A stretch of 64,000 bases of DNA from Bdellovibrionales bacterium (GTDB taxonomy: Bacteria; Bdellovibrionota; Bdellovibrionia; Bdellovibrionales; UBA1609), in contig JAIBAM010000007.1 of NCBI GenBank assembly GCA_019695175.1, positions 28,839-92,838 on the forward strand, in the 5' to 3' direction. Both the position numbers and the translations under genes were made by a program. Shown here in pieces: positions 32,246 to 41,777 of this stretch (the stretch's first letter is position 1; each line of letters opens with the position of its first letter). Under the pieces are notes generated by a model. That model saw only the letters and a program-made list of their open reading frames with translations, was not told where the DNA came from and made no database searches.

Positions 32246-35056
32246 TCAGTAGTAACTAAATTGAAAATCATCTCCAGAATTAAAATTAACCTTTTCGTTG
32301 ATTGTAACTGTATTTCCCGATGCCACCCAATCACTTTGTTCGAGTGCCATCCAATCAGATGTGCCGCGAGCTCGCAAAAAAACTTTGCGGATTCTTTGAT
32401 AGGGTTTCAACTGATTTAGAGTGAATGATCTTTGGATTCGAGATTTAATAACTTGGCTTAAATTGATCAATGCAGAAGAATAGTCATCAGATTGAACACT
32501 TTCCTTTTTTCCATTCATTTTATTGATGAGTTCTTCATAGGCGATGCCAATACTTCCACCAGTACCCACATTATCGTTGGTTCTTCGTATGAACACTGTG
32601 GTAATTGGTAATTGATTCGCACTAAATAGTTCAGAAGATCGATTGTAGATATAATTGGTTAGATTTTTTCCTGGAGCATAATTATTTTTTCCAATTTTTT
32701 GACTACCACTGACAAAATCTACAATAAGTTCGTTGGAACGATAAGGAGCTCCGGTTTGAACTAGATAAGTTGGTAAACCATTAACTGGTATACAAATTTT
32801 ATTTGCTTCAGAAAGGAGTTTGTCTTCAAAAGGATTTCCAACAGTGTTTCTACTTTCTAATGAAGATCTACAATTGGCACCATTTTTAATTTTTAAAAAA
32901 TATTCTTGTAAAGTTGAATTTTCTGTAATTTGAGGTGATGAAGAAAGTTGACAGACATTTGTTTTAGAAGCTTTACAAAGACTGTCACAAGTGAGCTCTT
33001 CGTTGATGATAAAGGGGGACCTTTCTGTTACACTATGCGCTGGGATGAATTCGTCTAGGCATCGCTTTTTTAATAAAGAACTTTCTGAACACTCCTTCAA
33101 TGAGTTGGTTCTGCAAGAGTTTGCATTTGTAGAAGACATTGATAAGTCTTTTGATTGGGAATTCTGTTGAACAACAGTGCAAGTTCCGTTGGTAGGCCAG
33201 TTTTTAGTGTCATCTTGAGTGCTAATTTGGTTTAACACTTGGTTTCTAAAATTTGGGGTGCAAGGTTGACCGGGATCTGTTAATGGGTCACTCCCGTTTG
33301 AACTATCAAATGGTATATTGAAAGTTTTAGTTAAAAGAGTGGGTTGAGAAGTAAGAGTGCAACTGGGGTTATGTGAGGAGTCAATGAATGCTCCTGGCAA
33401 AGAAGAAGCTTTCTGTCGACATAAAGATTCACTAGAAAAGTCACCATCAACTAAATAAGATCTGTTGGCGTAGGTGGCTTGAGTAACACAGCCAGGTGTA
33501 TTGTTTGGGCAGGGGCCCATACCATTAAAATTTGAACTAAGTGTACAAGTTATTGGATAGTCGCTGTGTATGTAAACGTCAGAAATTTGTTGTCCTCGAG
33601 ACATACACAGTGCATTTGAAGTGGTAAAATCACCGACGACTGTTAAAGAAACATTTTGATCGGAAGGCACTATAACACAATTATTGTTTGTCATTGAACA
33701 ATTAGCTCTGTCGATCAATCCCCCACTTTCACAAGTTGGAGAATAGGGCGAATTTAGCAATGCATTTCTATTGATAGCTTTAGCCATACTATTACAGTCA
33801 GGGGCCAAGTCATTATAAACTGTTCTTGTTTCTCTATTGTAAACACATTGACTTTCAACAGGAACACCATCTCTTATTGGGCAATCCTTTAAAAAAAATC
33901 TAACAATGGTGCTTGGGTATTTTTTTGAAATTATTTTACGATAGGAAAGAGTTGTTTGAGGAGAAACAAAGAAATACCCGTTAATAGTACTATAGGTAAT
34001 ATTCGTTTTTGGAACTTGAGTGGTAGCCTCATAGTTAAGACGATAACCATTGATATAATTTGAGGTGCACTTTGAGCCTACAGAATTTGTAACCTCATAC
34101 TCAAATTTTGTTTTTCGGGTTTCACAATAACCCTTTATTAAGTCTTCTTGTCCAGTGAACTGTTGGTAGGATCGGACGCATTTATCTCCTGCTGGGTTGG
34201 AGTCATTTTCATCCGTGACAACTATAAATGCGGGTAAATCCCCTGGATTAACAAAGGGGTCATTGTCTCTTAGAATTCTTGCTATGGAACAAAGTCCGCT
34301 TTCACTATCGACTAGTTCATCAAATTTGACATTCAAATTTTCATGATTTGGGTTTTCAATGTTGGTGGGAGATCTTTCTGGGTCCAAAAGAGCCAATCTG
34401 TTTTTGAAGTCAGTTTTAACTAAATGAGGTGATTCATTTGCAGTTTTATGAATGCCAGACTCAAAACTAAAAGTTCCATTTCCCTGATCTTTTAAACCCA
34501 AAACAGGTGCTGGTGAAAATGTTATCAAATTTTGTCGTACATCTTGCTTGATGTCATAACCAATAATGTCCCCAGGTAAAGCGCCACTGAGAAAAGTATT
34601 CCTTTCATTAGCGGTAACTGTATTTAAACTTAAATTTTTTAACTGAGATAGATTTTTGTAATAATTTTGCAATAAATTTAGCTGTGGATTGCTATAACTT
34701 AAACTGTTTTGAGCTGTAGTTATTAAATAAACCGTAAGATCAAATGGGGTTAAATTTGAACTATTATTGCTGTCGAAAATTTTATCAAAAGACTGAGATA
34801 AATTAACTTGATTTGATTTCATTGTGTAAGAGTTATCAACAATAAAAAAAAGCTTTAAAGAAGGTAGTCCTTGTGTTCCTGCAGTAAACTGAACTGACTC
34901 CCAGGGGCAGTTTTTTCCACAATCAAAAGAAAGCAAACTATCCTCTGTTGGTTGAAATGAAACCTTGGAACAGTTTTGGAAAATTGATAGTATCAAAATA
35001 ATTAAGACAATTATTCTATAAATTGAGATATGTTTTTTTAAATTATTAATGATCAT
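32246..35056 (-). CDS. Large Cys-rich vWA-like lipoprotein
   Basis: About 936 residues. The N-terminus has a hydrophobic segment (about 12-27) ending in FQNCSK, read as a lipoprotein signal with Cys as lipidation site. The region LKLFFIVDNSYTMKSNQ fits a von Willebrand factor A fold with a MIDAS-like DxSxT motif, followed by a second vWA-type block (PAFIVVTDENDSNPAGDKC). The middle is rich in Cys (probably disulfides) and contains at least two copies of a unit with GDF(T/S)(T/S) and C(T)LTS marks. The C-terminal about 100 residues look like a small beta domain. ATG 35056 with AAAGGG upstream is preferred over GTG 35065. Probably surface exposed; function (adhesin or protein-binding) is inferred. 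Confidence 0.75.
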   Translation of the reverse strand: MIINNLKKHISIYRIIVLIILILSIFQNCSKVSFQPTEDSLLSFDCGKNCPWESVQFTAGTQGLPSLKLFFIVDNSYTMKSNQVNLSQSFDKIFDSNNSSNLTPFDLTVYLITTAQNSLSYSNPQLNLLQNYYKNLSQLKNLSLNTVTANERNTFLSGALPGDIIGYDIKQDVRQNLITFSPAPVLGLKDQGNGTFSFESGIHKTANESPHLVKTDFKNRLALLDPERSPTNIENPNHENLNVKFDELVDSESGLCSIARILRDNDPFVNPGDLPAFIVVTDENDSNPAGDKCVRSYQQFTGQEDLIKGYCETRKTKFEYEVTNSVGSKCTSNYINGYRLNYEATTQVPKTNITYSTINGYFFVSPQTTLSYRKIISKKYPSTIVRFFLKDCPIRDGVPVESQCVYNRETRTVYNDLAPDCNSMAKAINRNALLNSPYSPTCESGGLIDRANCSMTNNNCVIVPSDQNVSLTVVGDFTTSNALCMSRGQQISDVYIHSDYPITCTLSSNFNGMGPCPNNTPGCVTQATYANRSYLVDGDFSSESLCRQKASSLPGAFIDSSHNPSCTLTSQPTLLTKTFNIPFDSSNGSDPLTDPGQPCTPNFRNQVLNQISTQDDTKNWPTNGTCTVVQQNSQSKDLSMSSTNANSCRTNSLKECSESSLLKKRCLDEFIPAHSVTERSPFIINEELTCDSLCKASKTNVCQLSSSPQITENSTLQEYFLKIKNGANCRSSLESRNTVGNPFEDKLLSEANKICIPVNGLPTYLVQTGAPYRSNELIVDFVSGSQKIGKNNYAPGKNLTNYIYNRSSELFSANQLPITTVFIRRTNDNVGTGGSIGIAYEELINKMNGKKESVQSDDYSSALINLSQVIKSRIQRSFTLNQLKPYQRIRKVFLRARGTSDWMALEQSDWVASGNTVTINEKVNFNSGDDFQFSYY

Positions 35057-35390
35057 CCCTGCCACCCTTTAAACAATTTTATTGCAAATGAAATGCCAGA
35101 AATTTTTTTAGAAAACACTAAAAACCTGTGTGTTTATTTGGTATCAGATTGAGGCTCTAGTTTGAATTTTGATATTGTATAGAATATAAACATTCTTTGT
35201 TCAGAATTTTTTAGAAAAAAATTAGAAATTATTAAAAATTAGGAATCAGGTAAAAAAATAGATTAAGAAAAGAATTTAATTAATATCAATGAAATATCAC
35301 TGACAATAGTTATCCTGACTGAAATGAGAAAACTTTTCGGGAATCATTAAATTATTATTTAGTTAATGATATAAAAAAATTATCAATGGA
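35057..35390. other. AT-rich intergenic region
   Basis: About 330 nt upstream of the vWA-like gene and downstream of a cytochrome gene, both on the minus strand. It should contain the promoter for the lipoprotein. I see no RNA gene, repeat or convincing promoter hexamers. Confidence 0.4.
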
Positions 35391-35765
35391 TCATTTAGAG
35401 GTTTTCAATGACGAATAGTATTCTGCTAAGTCATTCAGGTCTTGAGGAGAGAGTGTTTTTGCCACGGGAGACATCAAAGAGTTTTTTCTATCTTCATTAA
35501 TGAAATCTTGTAATTGTTTAATTAGATATTCCTTTTTTTGTTCGGCAAGATTTGGCCAAAGAGGATTGCTGCTTACCCCTTGAGGTCCATGACAAGCCAT
35601 GCAGAGATTTGATTTAGCTTTGCCTCGTAAGATAGCTTCTGGATCTTTATTTTTACCTTGAAAGAAATCATTCTTTGCAAAAAGGTAATAGGGTAAAAAA
35701 AGCAAAAAAAGGACAACACCAAGAATCATGCGGTTTTTATTTAAAATCTTATTATTTTTTTTCAT
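35391..35765 (-). CDS. Small c-type cytochrome (c553-like)
   Basis: A 124-residue exported protein: signal/anchor sequence at about residues 13-30, one haem site C55-MA-C58-H59, and a likely Met ligand in NSLMSPVAK. The C-terminal helix (LNDLAEYYSSL) is typical of class I cytochromes c. Probably a periplasmic electron carrier. It lies 18 nt behind the porin-cytochrome gene in the same direction, so the two form an operon. Confidence 0.85.
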   Translation of the reverse strand: MKKNNKILNKNRMILGVVLFLLFLPYYLFAKNDFFQGKNKDPEAILRGKAKSNLCMACHGPQGVSSNPLWPNLAEQKKEYLIKQLQDFINEDRKNSLMSPVAKTLSPQDLNDLAEYYSSLKTSK

Positions 35766-35783
35766 TTAAGAACCTGTCTTGTT

Positions 35784-37013
35784 TTATATTCCAATTTGCA
35801 ACACAATCCATCCTCCGTCGATGGATGCTTTTCCACTACTGGAGTGTTGAGTGGGTTGTCTAGCGTTTGCAAACTCAATTCTTGTATTTAAAATCATATT
35901 TGAATCAAAAAAGTGTCGAAAACCTAGTCCATGTCTATCAAAAGTGTCCGCGGGGAAATGTCGATCAAGTCGAAGTTGTTCATATCGATAGAGAAATGAC
36001 CATTGGAGATTTAAATCCCAAGTGGTTTGTAACAATAGTGCTGAGGATTCACTTTTACTGACTGTATTTAAATAAACTCCATTTGGATCTTGTAATAGTC
36101 CTGCGATTCCCACGTTTTCGCTGTTCCAAAAATGAGCTTGCGTGTATTCCATAGAAAGACTCCCATTAATTTTTCCATTGCTCCATCTAGTAAGTGACAG
36201 TACTCCATAAATTGTTGCCGCGTAGGGGGACTCTTCCTTTTTAATTCGACGGTGGTAGGAGCCACTCATGCCAATAAGAATTGGACCTTGGAATGGTTGT
36301 AAACGAAAATTAATTATTTGACCCCAAATTAAAGCTCGATCTTTGCCGAGACTAGTCCCAGAGGTTTTTTCACCATTGACAAGAGCCGCATCGTAGTGAA
36401 CTTCAGGTGAGATATCTCCAGAAGCTAGAACTCCCATTTCAAAGTCATTCCAAGTGTTTCTAGTTAGGATCCTTGTATAGGTTCGATGTTCGTCCGTTAA
36501 GAGTCCAAAGGGAGCATGAAATCGACCGAACAAAACATACTGAGGGTAAAAATGGTATTCATTTTCTCCATAATTTTTCCATCTCAAATATAAATTGCGA
36601 GGTTGCGCAGCACTGAATCCACCAATGTTGTGTCCGAATACTAAGCGTTTTTCTTTTTTATCATCCTCTTGACTCAAAGGAAGGTTGAGGGAAACAATTC
36701 CAGCCATCCAGGCTAGTCCTCCGTTTGTTTCGGGTCTATTTTCCGGAGCGAAATACAAGGCTCTAAAATCTAGGGAAACAAGATCTTGTCGAGAGTATGG
36801 GCTCGGGGAAAAATTTCTGCTTCCGTAATATTTTCCATTTAAATTTCTCTCACTGCCACCTGAGGGAGAAATATGACAAATGGTACAACGGTTTATCCCG
36901 TGGTGGATTGCATATTCGGGTCGAGAGTAGCTAGTTGAACTCGCTATAACATTGAATATCAAAATCCAAAAATAAATATAAATAAAAGCATAAAAACGTT
37001 TTCGATGAAACAT
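35784..37013 (-). CDS. Outer-membrane beta-barrel protein with an N-terminal CxxCH haem motif
   Basis: A 409-residue protein: signal peptide (about 1-29), then one haem-binding site C43-TI-C46-H47 followed by ISPSGG and an Asn/Gly-rich segment, then about 330 residues of alternating hydrophobic strands (HFYPQYVLFGRFHAPFGL; WSFLYRYEQLRLDRHF) ending GGWIVLQIGI. This is a beta-barrel of the outer membrane carrying a single c-type haem at its periplasmic end. Electron transfer across the outer membrane is an inference. Operon with the small cytochrome; divergent from the tri-haem lipoprotein gene. Confidence 0.75.
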   Translation of the reverse strand: MFHRKRFYAFIYIYFWILIFNVIASSTSYSRPEYAIHHGINRCTICHISPSGGSERNLNGKYYGSRNFSPSPYSRQDLVSLDFRALYFAPENRPETNGGLAWMAGIVSLNLPLSQEDDKKEKRLVFGHNIGGFSAAQPRNLYLRWKNYGENEYHFYPQYVLFGRFHAPFGLLTDEHRTYTRILTRNTWNDFEMGVLASGDISPEVHYDAALVNGEKTSGTSLGKDRALIWGQIINFRLQPFQGPILIGMSGSYHRRIKKEESPYAATIYGVLSLTRWSNGKINGSLSMEYTQAHFWNSENVGIAGLLQDPNGVYLNTVSKSESSALLLQTTWDLNLQWSFLYRYEQLRLDRHFPADTFDRHGLGFRHFFDSNMILNTRIEFANARQPTQHSSSGKASIDGGWIVLQIGI

Positions 37014-37234
37014 GAAACCTGTCCTTCATTTTCGACGGGCAATGACCGGAGGGTGAATATCCACTTCAATGAGGAATCGAGTCAAATAAAATCTATATAT
37101 ATTTGTTTTAATTCAAAGAGAGATAAGTTAAACAAATCATACTTTAGGGTCGCTTATTTTAATTGGAAAAATATTAATCGATCACTCATTGGGAAATCTG
37201 GAGTTGAGAAATTGAAAAAAAATTAGGAAATAAA

Positions 37235-38362
37235 ATGAAATTATATTTTTATTTAGTTTTTAGATTCGGAACCTTTTTGATCTGGATTTTTTTGATTGCT
37301 ATTTTCATTTTGGCATGTGATTTAAAAGGCCCCCATCAAACGCTCATGACAGGCAACACTTCAAATATTTTAGGTGAAGGTGTTGTTTCCTATGAACAGG
37401 TTCAACCCATTTTTAAATCCAGATGTCAGTCATGTCATACAAGTCCGGCTTCGGATCCCTCCCGTCCAGACTGGCAAAATAAAGGTGTGGCAATAAGTAA
37501 AAGACTGAAAATTAAAGAAAAGATACTCAGTAAACAAATGCCATTGCCTTCTTCACCAGAGGCAAGCGCTATCACTGAGGTCGAAAGGCAGCTTATTGTG
37601 AAGTGGGCAGAGGGGTCTTCGATGGATTCGGTTCAAGAAGTTGCCACTACACCCTCTTCTATTGCTGGGGTTGGAGGTTTTGTTAATGAAGAGTCAAGAC
37701 TTGCTCGTTTTAATGCTTTGGTACAAAGATGCGTAGGTTGTCATGGAGCATTTGGTTTATCGGATGAAAAAACGCCTTATCCCCAATTGGCTGGACAAAG
37801 TAAACAATATTTAAAGAGACAATTGTTAGCTTTTAAATCTGGACGAAGAAAAAGTGACGTTATGAGTGGTATGGTCCGGGATTTATCTGAGTCTGAAATA
37901 AATGTTTTAGTTGAGTATTTTTATAAGGATAACAGTTTCATGACTTTTCTTGAAAAGTTTGTCTTAAATAATCAAAATCAACCTGATCAGGAGGTTCAAT
38001 TGATTAAAAATATCAATCAAACTCAAACAAGAAAGCTTATTTTAGTTTGTAACTCTTGCCATGATATTAGAGGATCGAATGGGTCCGAGGGTCCTTTGTT
38101 TCCTCGCCTCAAAAACCAAAAGGTTAGTTATCTAAAAGATCGGCTTTATTTTTTTAGAGATTTGGGGGATAACACAATATTAGCTGTGACTCCTCCAATG
38201 CCAGCAAATTTTGAAGACGCCTCAAAAGAGGCTCAAACTTATCAACTGAATCAAAATATGATGACTGCAGTTATTGCAAATTTAAATTTAACCGACGATC
38301 AAATTAATTGGCTTGCTGAGTACTTTCATAATCCCTCCTTACTTCAACTTTATGACGAATAA
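37235..38362 (+). CDS. Tri-haem c-type cytochrome lipoprotein
   Basis: A 375-residue lipoprotein with lipobox FILAC (Cys28). Three haem sites: C64-QS-C67-H68, C166-VG-C169-H170 and C272-NS-C275-H276. The second and third lie in class I cytochrome modules with Met-ligand candidates (VMSGMVRDL; TPPMPANF); the first is in a short planctomycete-cytochrome-like module (VQPIFKSRCQSCH). Anchored to the outer membrane or cell surface and probably part of one electron path with the two divergent cytochrome genes. Divergent spacer of 221 nt presumably carries both promoters. Confidence 0.85.
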   Translation: MKLYFYLVFRFGTFLIWIFLIAIFILACDLKGPHQTLMTGNTSNILGEGVVSYEQVQPIFKSRCQSCHTSPASDPSRPDWQNKGVAISKRLKIKEKILSKQMPLPSSPEASAITEVERQLIVKWAEGSSMDSVQEVATTPSSIAGVGGFVNEESRLARFNALVQRCVGCHGAFGLSDEKTPYPQLAGQSKQYLKRQLLAFKSGRRKSDVMSGMVRDLSESEINVLVEYFYKDNSFMTFLEKFVLNNQNQPDQEVQLIKNINQTQTRKLILVCNSCHDIRGSNGSEGPLFPRLKNQKVSYLKDRLYFFRDLGDNTILAVTPPMPANFEDASKEAQTYQLNQNMMTAVIANLNLTDDQINWLAEYFHNPSLLQLYDE

Positions 38363-38461
38363 CCAATCCTATTTGTCGTAAAAAAGATGATTTGGGTTAA
38401 GTTAAGGGGTCTTAAAATGAAGCAGTTTAATTCAAGATATAGGTAGAGCCTAAAGGGTTGC

Positions 38462-38489
38462 TTGACTTTGTTCGTCTAAACTCTATAAA
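38462..38489 (+). promoter_or_regulatory. Putative rpsA promoter
   Basis: TTGACT (38462-38467), 16-nt spacer, TATAAA (38484-38489). Transcription from here would give a leader of roughly 155 nt ahead of rpsA, room enough for the autoregulation known for S1 in other bacteria (inference). Confidence 0.6.
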
Positions 38490-38653
38490 TCTAAGGGTCT
38501 CTTTCTTTTTTACGTGTCTTAAGCTTGATTTCGAGTTTTGCAAGTGGGGCAATCTTCTACCTGCATCTTGTTATGGGGTTGAAACTACGCAGTTAAAAAA
38601 AGAGAGTACGCGGGAAACTGTCACTAAAGACGGCTTCCATAAGGAGGTATGAA

Positions 38654-40480
38654 TTGCGTATGGTAGAAAACAAAAATGGGGCTAAAAAAAGTAAGGCCCA
38701 AATGGCTCGTGAACAAGTGCTAGCTTTGTTAGATGAAGGGGATAAAGAAGTCCCGTCGAATCCGGGCATGATTATCGGCTTAGGAGAAAATTTTGCCGAC
38801 CTTTTTGAAAAATCATTGGATGATCGTGACTTTAAGGTGGGTGATATTGTCACAGGAAGAGTGCTTGAAGTTCAAGATGACTATGTGTTGGTCGACATAA
38901 ATTACAAAAGTGAAGGTTTGATTCCAATATCTGAGTTTCGCATCGTTGAGGGACAAAGAGACATTACTGTGGGCCAGGATGTGGAAGTTTGCATCGAACG
39001 AGTTGAGAACGAAAATGGTATGGTGGTTTTATCTAAAGATAAGGCAGACATGCTTAAGGCCTGGAATGATATTTCTAGAGCTGCAGAAAAGGAAGAAGTT
39101 ATCGAAGGTGTCGTAATTGCTAAAGTAAAAGGTGGTCTCAGTGTTGACATCGGAGTTAAGGCATTTCTTCCTGGAAGTCAGATTGATCTTCGCCCAGTGC
39201 GCAACATGGATATCTTTATTGGTAAAAAATACAAATTTAAAGTGATTAAATTTAACAAAAAACGAGGCAATATTGTTCTTTCTCGGCGAGCTCTTTTAGA
39301 GGAAGAACGAGAAAGCTTACGTACCCAGACTTTAGATGCAATGAAAGAGGGCTCCGTAGTTCGTGGTTCGGTAAAAAATATTACGGATTATGGTGCGTTT
39401 ATAGACCTGGGCGGCATGGATGGCCTGTTGCACATTACGGATATGAGCTGGGGACGGGTCAAGCATCCCAGTGAGCTTTTGCAAGTTGGTGATGAGTTGG
39501 AAGTGAAGGTTTTAAAGTTTGATAATGAAAAGGAACGCGTCAGTCTTGGGCTTAAACAATTGAAAGCGGATCCTTGGGATCGTGTTTCCTCTGACTTTAA
39601 AATCGGTAGCAAGTGTAAAGGAAAAATTGTCAGCCTTGCCGATTATGGTGCTTTTGTTGAGTTGGCAGAGGGAATTGAGGGTTTAATTCATGTTTCTGAA
39701 ATGAGTTGGACGAAGAGAATCAAACACCCTTCACAAAAAGTTAAGGTGGGCGACGAAGTCGAGGTCCAAGTTTTGGAAGTTGATATGACGAATAGACGTA
39801 TCAGTCTGGGCATGAAACAACTTGAAACGAATCCTTGGGTTGACATGAAAGAATCTTATCCTCCCGGAACTATTATTGAGGGCGAGGTTAAATCTGTAAC
39901 TGATTTTGGTATTTTTGTTGGCGTTGAAGATGGAATAGATGGTCTTATTCATATTTCTGACTTTTCTTGGACAAAAAGAATTAATCATCCTTCGGAAATG
40001 TATAAAAAGGGAGATAAGCTTCGATGTGTGGTCTTGGGAGTGGACATTGAAAATGAGCGCTTCAGCCTAGGTGTTAAGCAGCTTGAGTCTGATCCATGGC
40101 AACATATTGATGAAAAGTATCCTTTCGGATCGCAACATGATGTCAAAGTAGTCAAATCCGCTGACTTTGGTGTTTTTGTGGAATTGGAAACTGACATTGA
40201 AGGACTTATCCACATTAGTGAATTGAGCGTGAAACGAGTTGATAAACCAGAAGATGTTGTCAAAGTGGGCGAATCAATTCGAGCCGAAGTCATTAGTATT
40301 GACAAGGATGCACGAAAAATTGGTTTAAGCGCTAAATTAGTTAAGTTGCGCGAGACCCACGCTGATGTGGAAGAGTATGTAAAGAAAGCTACATCCACTG
40401 CAAAAACAAGTTTGGGTGATTTATTTGGGGATACATTAAAAGCTTCCCTGACCGAAAATAGTTTTGAGAAGAAAGACTAA
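38654..40480 (+). CDS. rpsA: 30S ribosomal protein S1
   Basis: A 608-residue protein with six S1 (OB-fold) domains. The first two are divergent (VGDIVTGRVLEVQDDYVLVDI; IEGVVIAKVKGGLSVDIGVK) and the last four share the core DYGAFV/DFGIFV followed by GLIHISEMSW. S1 binds mRNA and helps initiation on the 30S subunit. AAGGAGGT at 38641-38648 serves either TTG 38654 (spacing five) or ATG 38660; an ATG directly after the site opens only a six-codon frame. A promoter lies upstream and a strong terminator downstream, so this is a single-gene unit. Confidence 0.95.
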   Translation: MRMVENKNGAKKSKAQMAREQVLALLDEGDKEVPSNPGMIIGLGENFADLFEKSLDDRDFKVGDIVTGRVLEVQDDYVLVDINYKSEGLIPISEFRIVEGQRDITVGQDVEVCIERVENENGMVVLSKDKADMLKAWNDISRAAEKEEVIEGVVIAKVKGGLSVDIGVKAFLPGSQIDLRPVRNMDIFIGKKYKFKVIKFNKKRGNIVLSRRALLEEERESLRTQTLDAMKEGSVVRGSVKNITDYGAFIDLGGMDGLLHITDMSWGRVKHPSELLQVGDELEVKVLKFDNEKERVSLGLKQLKADPWDRVSSDFKIGSKCKGKIVSLADYGAFVELAEGIEGLIHVSEMSWTKRIKHPSQKVKVGDEVEVQVLEVDMTNRRISLGMKQLETNPWVDMKESYPPGTIIEGEVKSVTDFGIFVGVEDGIDGLIHISDFSWTKRINHPSEMYKKGDKLRCVVLGVDIENERFSLGVKQLESDPWQHIDEKYPFGSQHDVKVVKSADFGVFVELETDIEGLIHISELSVKRVDKPEDVVKVGESIRAEVISIDKDARKIGLSAKLVKLRETHADVEEYVKKATSTAKTSLGDLFGDTLKASLTENSFEKKD

Positions 40481-40512
40481 TTTTTGATTGTGTTATAAAA
40501 ATATATTAGTTT

Positions 40513-40540
40513 AAAAGGGCGACTTTGTGTCGCCCTTTTT
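40513..40540 (+). terminator. Intrinsic terminator of rpsA
   Basis: 11-bp stem AAAAGGGCGAC/GTCGCCCTTTT with a 5-nt loop, ending in T residues; the A/T flanks also allow some function in the opposite direction. Confidence 0.92.
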
Positions 40541-40689
40541 ATTTTCACTTATTTCACTTATTTCAAGTTTCAAGAGCCCCTACAATGAAGTCATTTGCTT
40601 GAGCAGAATATGAAATTTTTTCTTACTCACAATAACTATTCCTAAAATTATAAATATAAAATATGTTCCTTCAAGGGGTAGGGGGACAT

Positions 40690-41661
40690 ATGGGGGAAAA
40701 GCAAAAACGGGACTCTTGCTTTTTTATAAACAAATACTATTTATTTATAATTTGTTTTTTAACTTCAAATTCGCATGCATTTACTTCGACAAAAATTTCT
40801 TGTGGACAAAGTCTTTTGACCGAGACGGCAGTTTCAACACTTGCAGCTATGGTTTGCACCCTAAACTCCGCAAATAAAACAGAAAAAAATCCTATGACAA
40901 AAGAGAATGGGGTCTTTCACGCCCACAGAATTGAGATCACTCGGGTCAATGAGGGATTTTTTGTTGAAGGAGAGTGCTCTATTCAAAAGAAAATAACTGA
41001 ATCAGGGGTGATTCAACTTCAATTGGGCGGGAAATTAAAATTAAAAATTTCAAGGGCTGGTTTTTCCAAATGCAATCCTAAACTTTCCGGTGAAGTGGGG
41101 GGGCGCACTGTAGATATAGTCTTTCAAGATCTTTTGGACGTCGAAACAGAAAGTTCTGTGGTAAGAATGCTGAAATCGATTCAAATTGGCTCAAACTTAA
41201 TGGATTGGGTTAACTCAGATCGATCCACACCCTGGTTGCGGGACGGGACAGCGAGTACCGAGATGGGTTTCCAAAGTGATGAATTGGATTTTTCTAAGGT
41301 GCACCTTCATATGGTTGGCTCCAGGGCCTGGGCTGCGATGGAATCTTTACGTTGGGACTTTGTGGTGAGTGGAGATCGGTCCGGAGAGTCAGTGAATCTA
41401 AGTAATGATGTCAGTCGAAATCTATTAATTCGAATGTCTAATATTGTGGATGGCCCAACTGGGGACACTATTAAAGAAATGTCCTATAGTTATCCTGAGG
41501 CACAAAATGTATTTATATCAGATTCATACGGAGGCTACTTGGTTATAGAGGGGTGTTCCTTATTGGTTTTTGATGGAGCCTTGTTTTCACCTCGATTAAT
41601 GTCAGTGGAAAAATGTCAAAAACGTTTGCACCCTTACCCAGGTGATAATTCATATTGGTAG
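40690..41661 (+). CDS. Exported protein of unknown function
   Basis: About 323 residues from ATG 40690, which has a G-rich binding site (AGGGGGA) just upstream; the frame is open from 40663. Basic N-terminus, hydrophobic stretch (YYLFIICFLTSNSHAF) and a likely cleavage after HA. The mature part has five or so Cys and beta-rich segments with amphipathic strands. Family not recognised. Follows the rpsA terminator and precedes murJ by 116 nt. Confidence 0.72.
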   Translation: MGEKQKRDSCFFINKYYLFIICFLTSNSHAFTSTKISCGQSLLTETAVSTLAAMVCTLNSANKTEKNPMTKENGVFHAHRIEITRVNEGFFVEGECSIQKKITESGVIQLQLGGKLKLKISRAGFSKCNPKLSGEVGGRTVDIVFQDLLDVETESSVVRMLKSIQIGSNLMDWVNSDRSTPWLRDGTASTEMGFQSDELDFSKVHLHMVGSRAWAAMESLRWDFVVSGDRSGESVNLSNDVSRNLLIRMSNIVDGPTGDTIKEMSYSYPEAQNVFISDSYGGYLVIEGCSLLVFDGALFSPRLMSVEKCQKRLHPYPGDNSYW

Positions 41662-41777
41662 CGCGGGAGCGTTAACTGCGCGATAATTTTTTTGGGTTTT
41701 GGATCGATTGATGACAGGGTTTTTCTGCAGTGCTACGTTGAAGTCATCATCACGATATCCAACAAGGGCATTTATCC

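Noticed and set aside
37005..37226. 73-codon ORF on the plus strand
   Set aside because: Starts antisense within the porin-cytochrome gene, lacks a ribosome binding site and fills the divergent promoter region.
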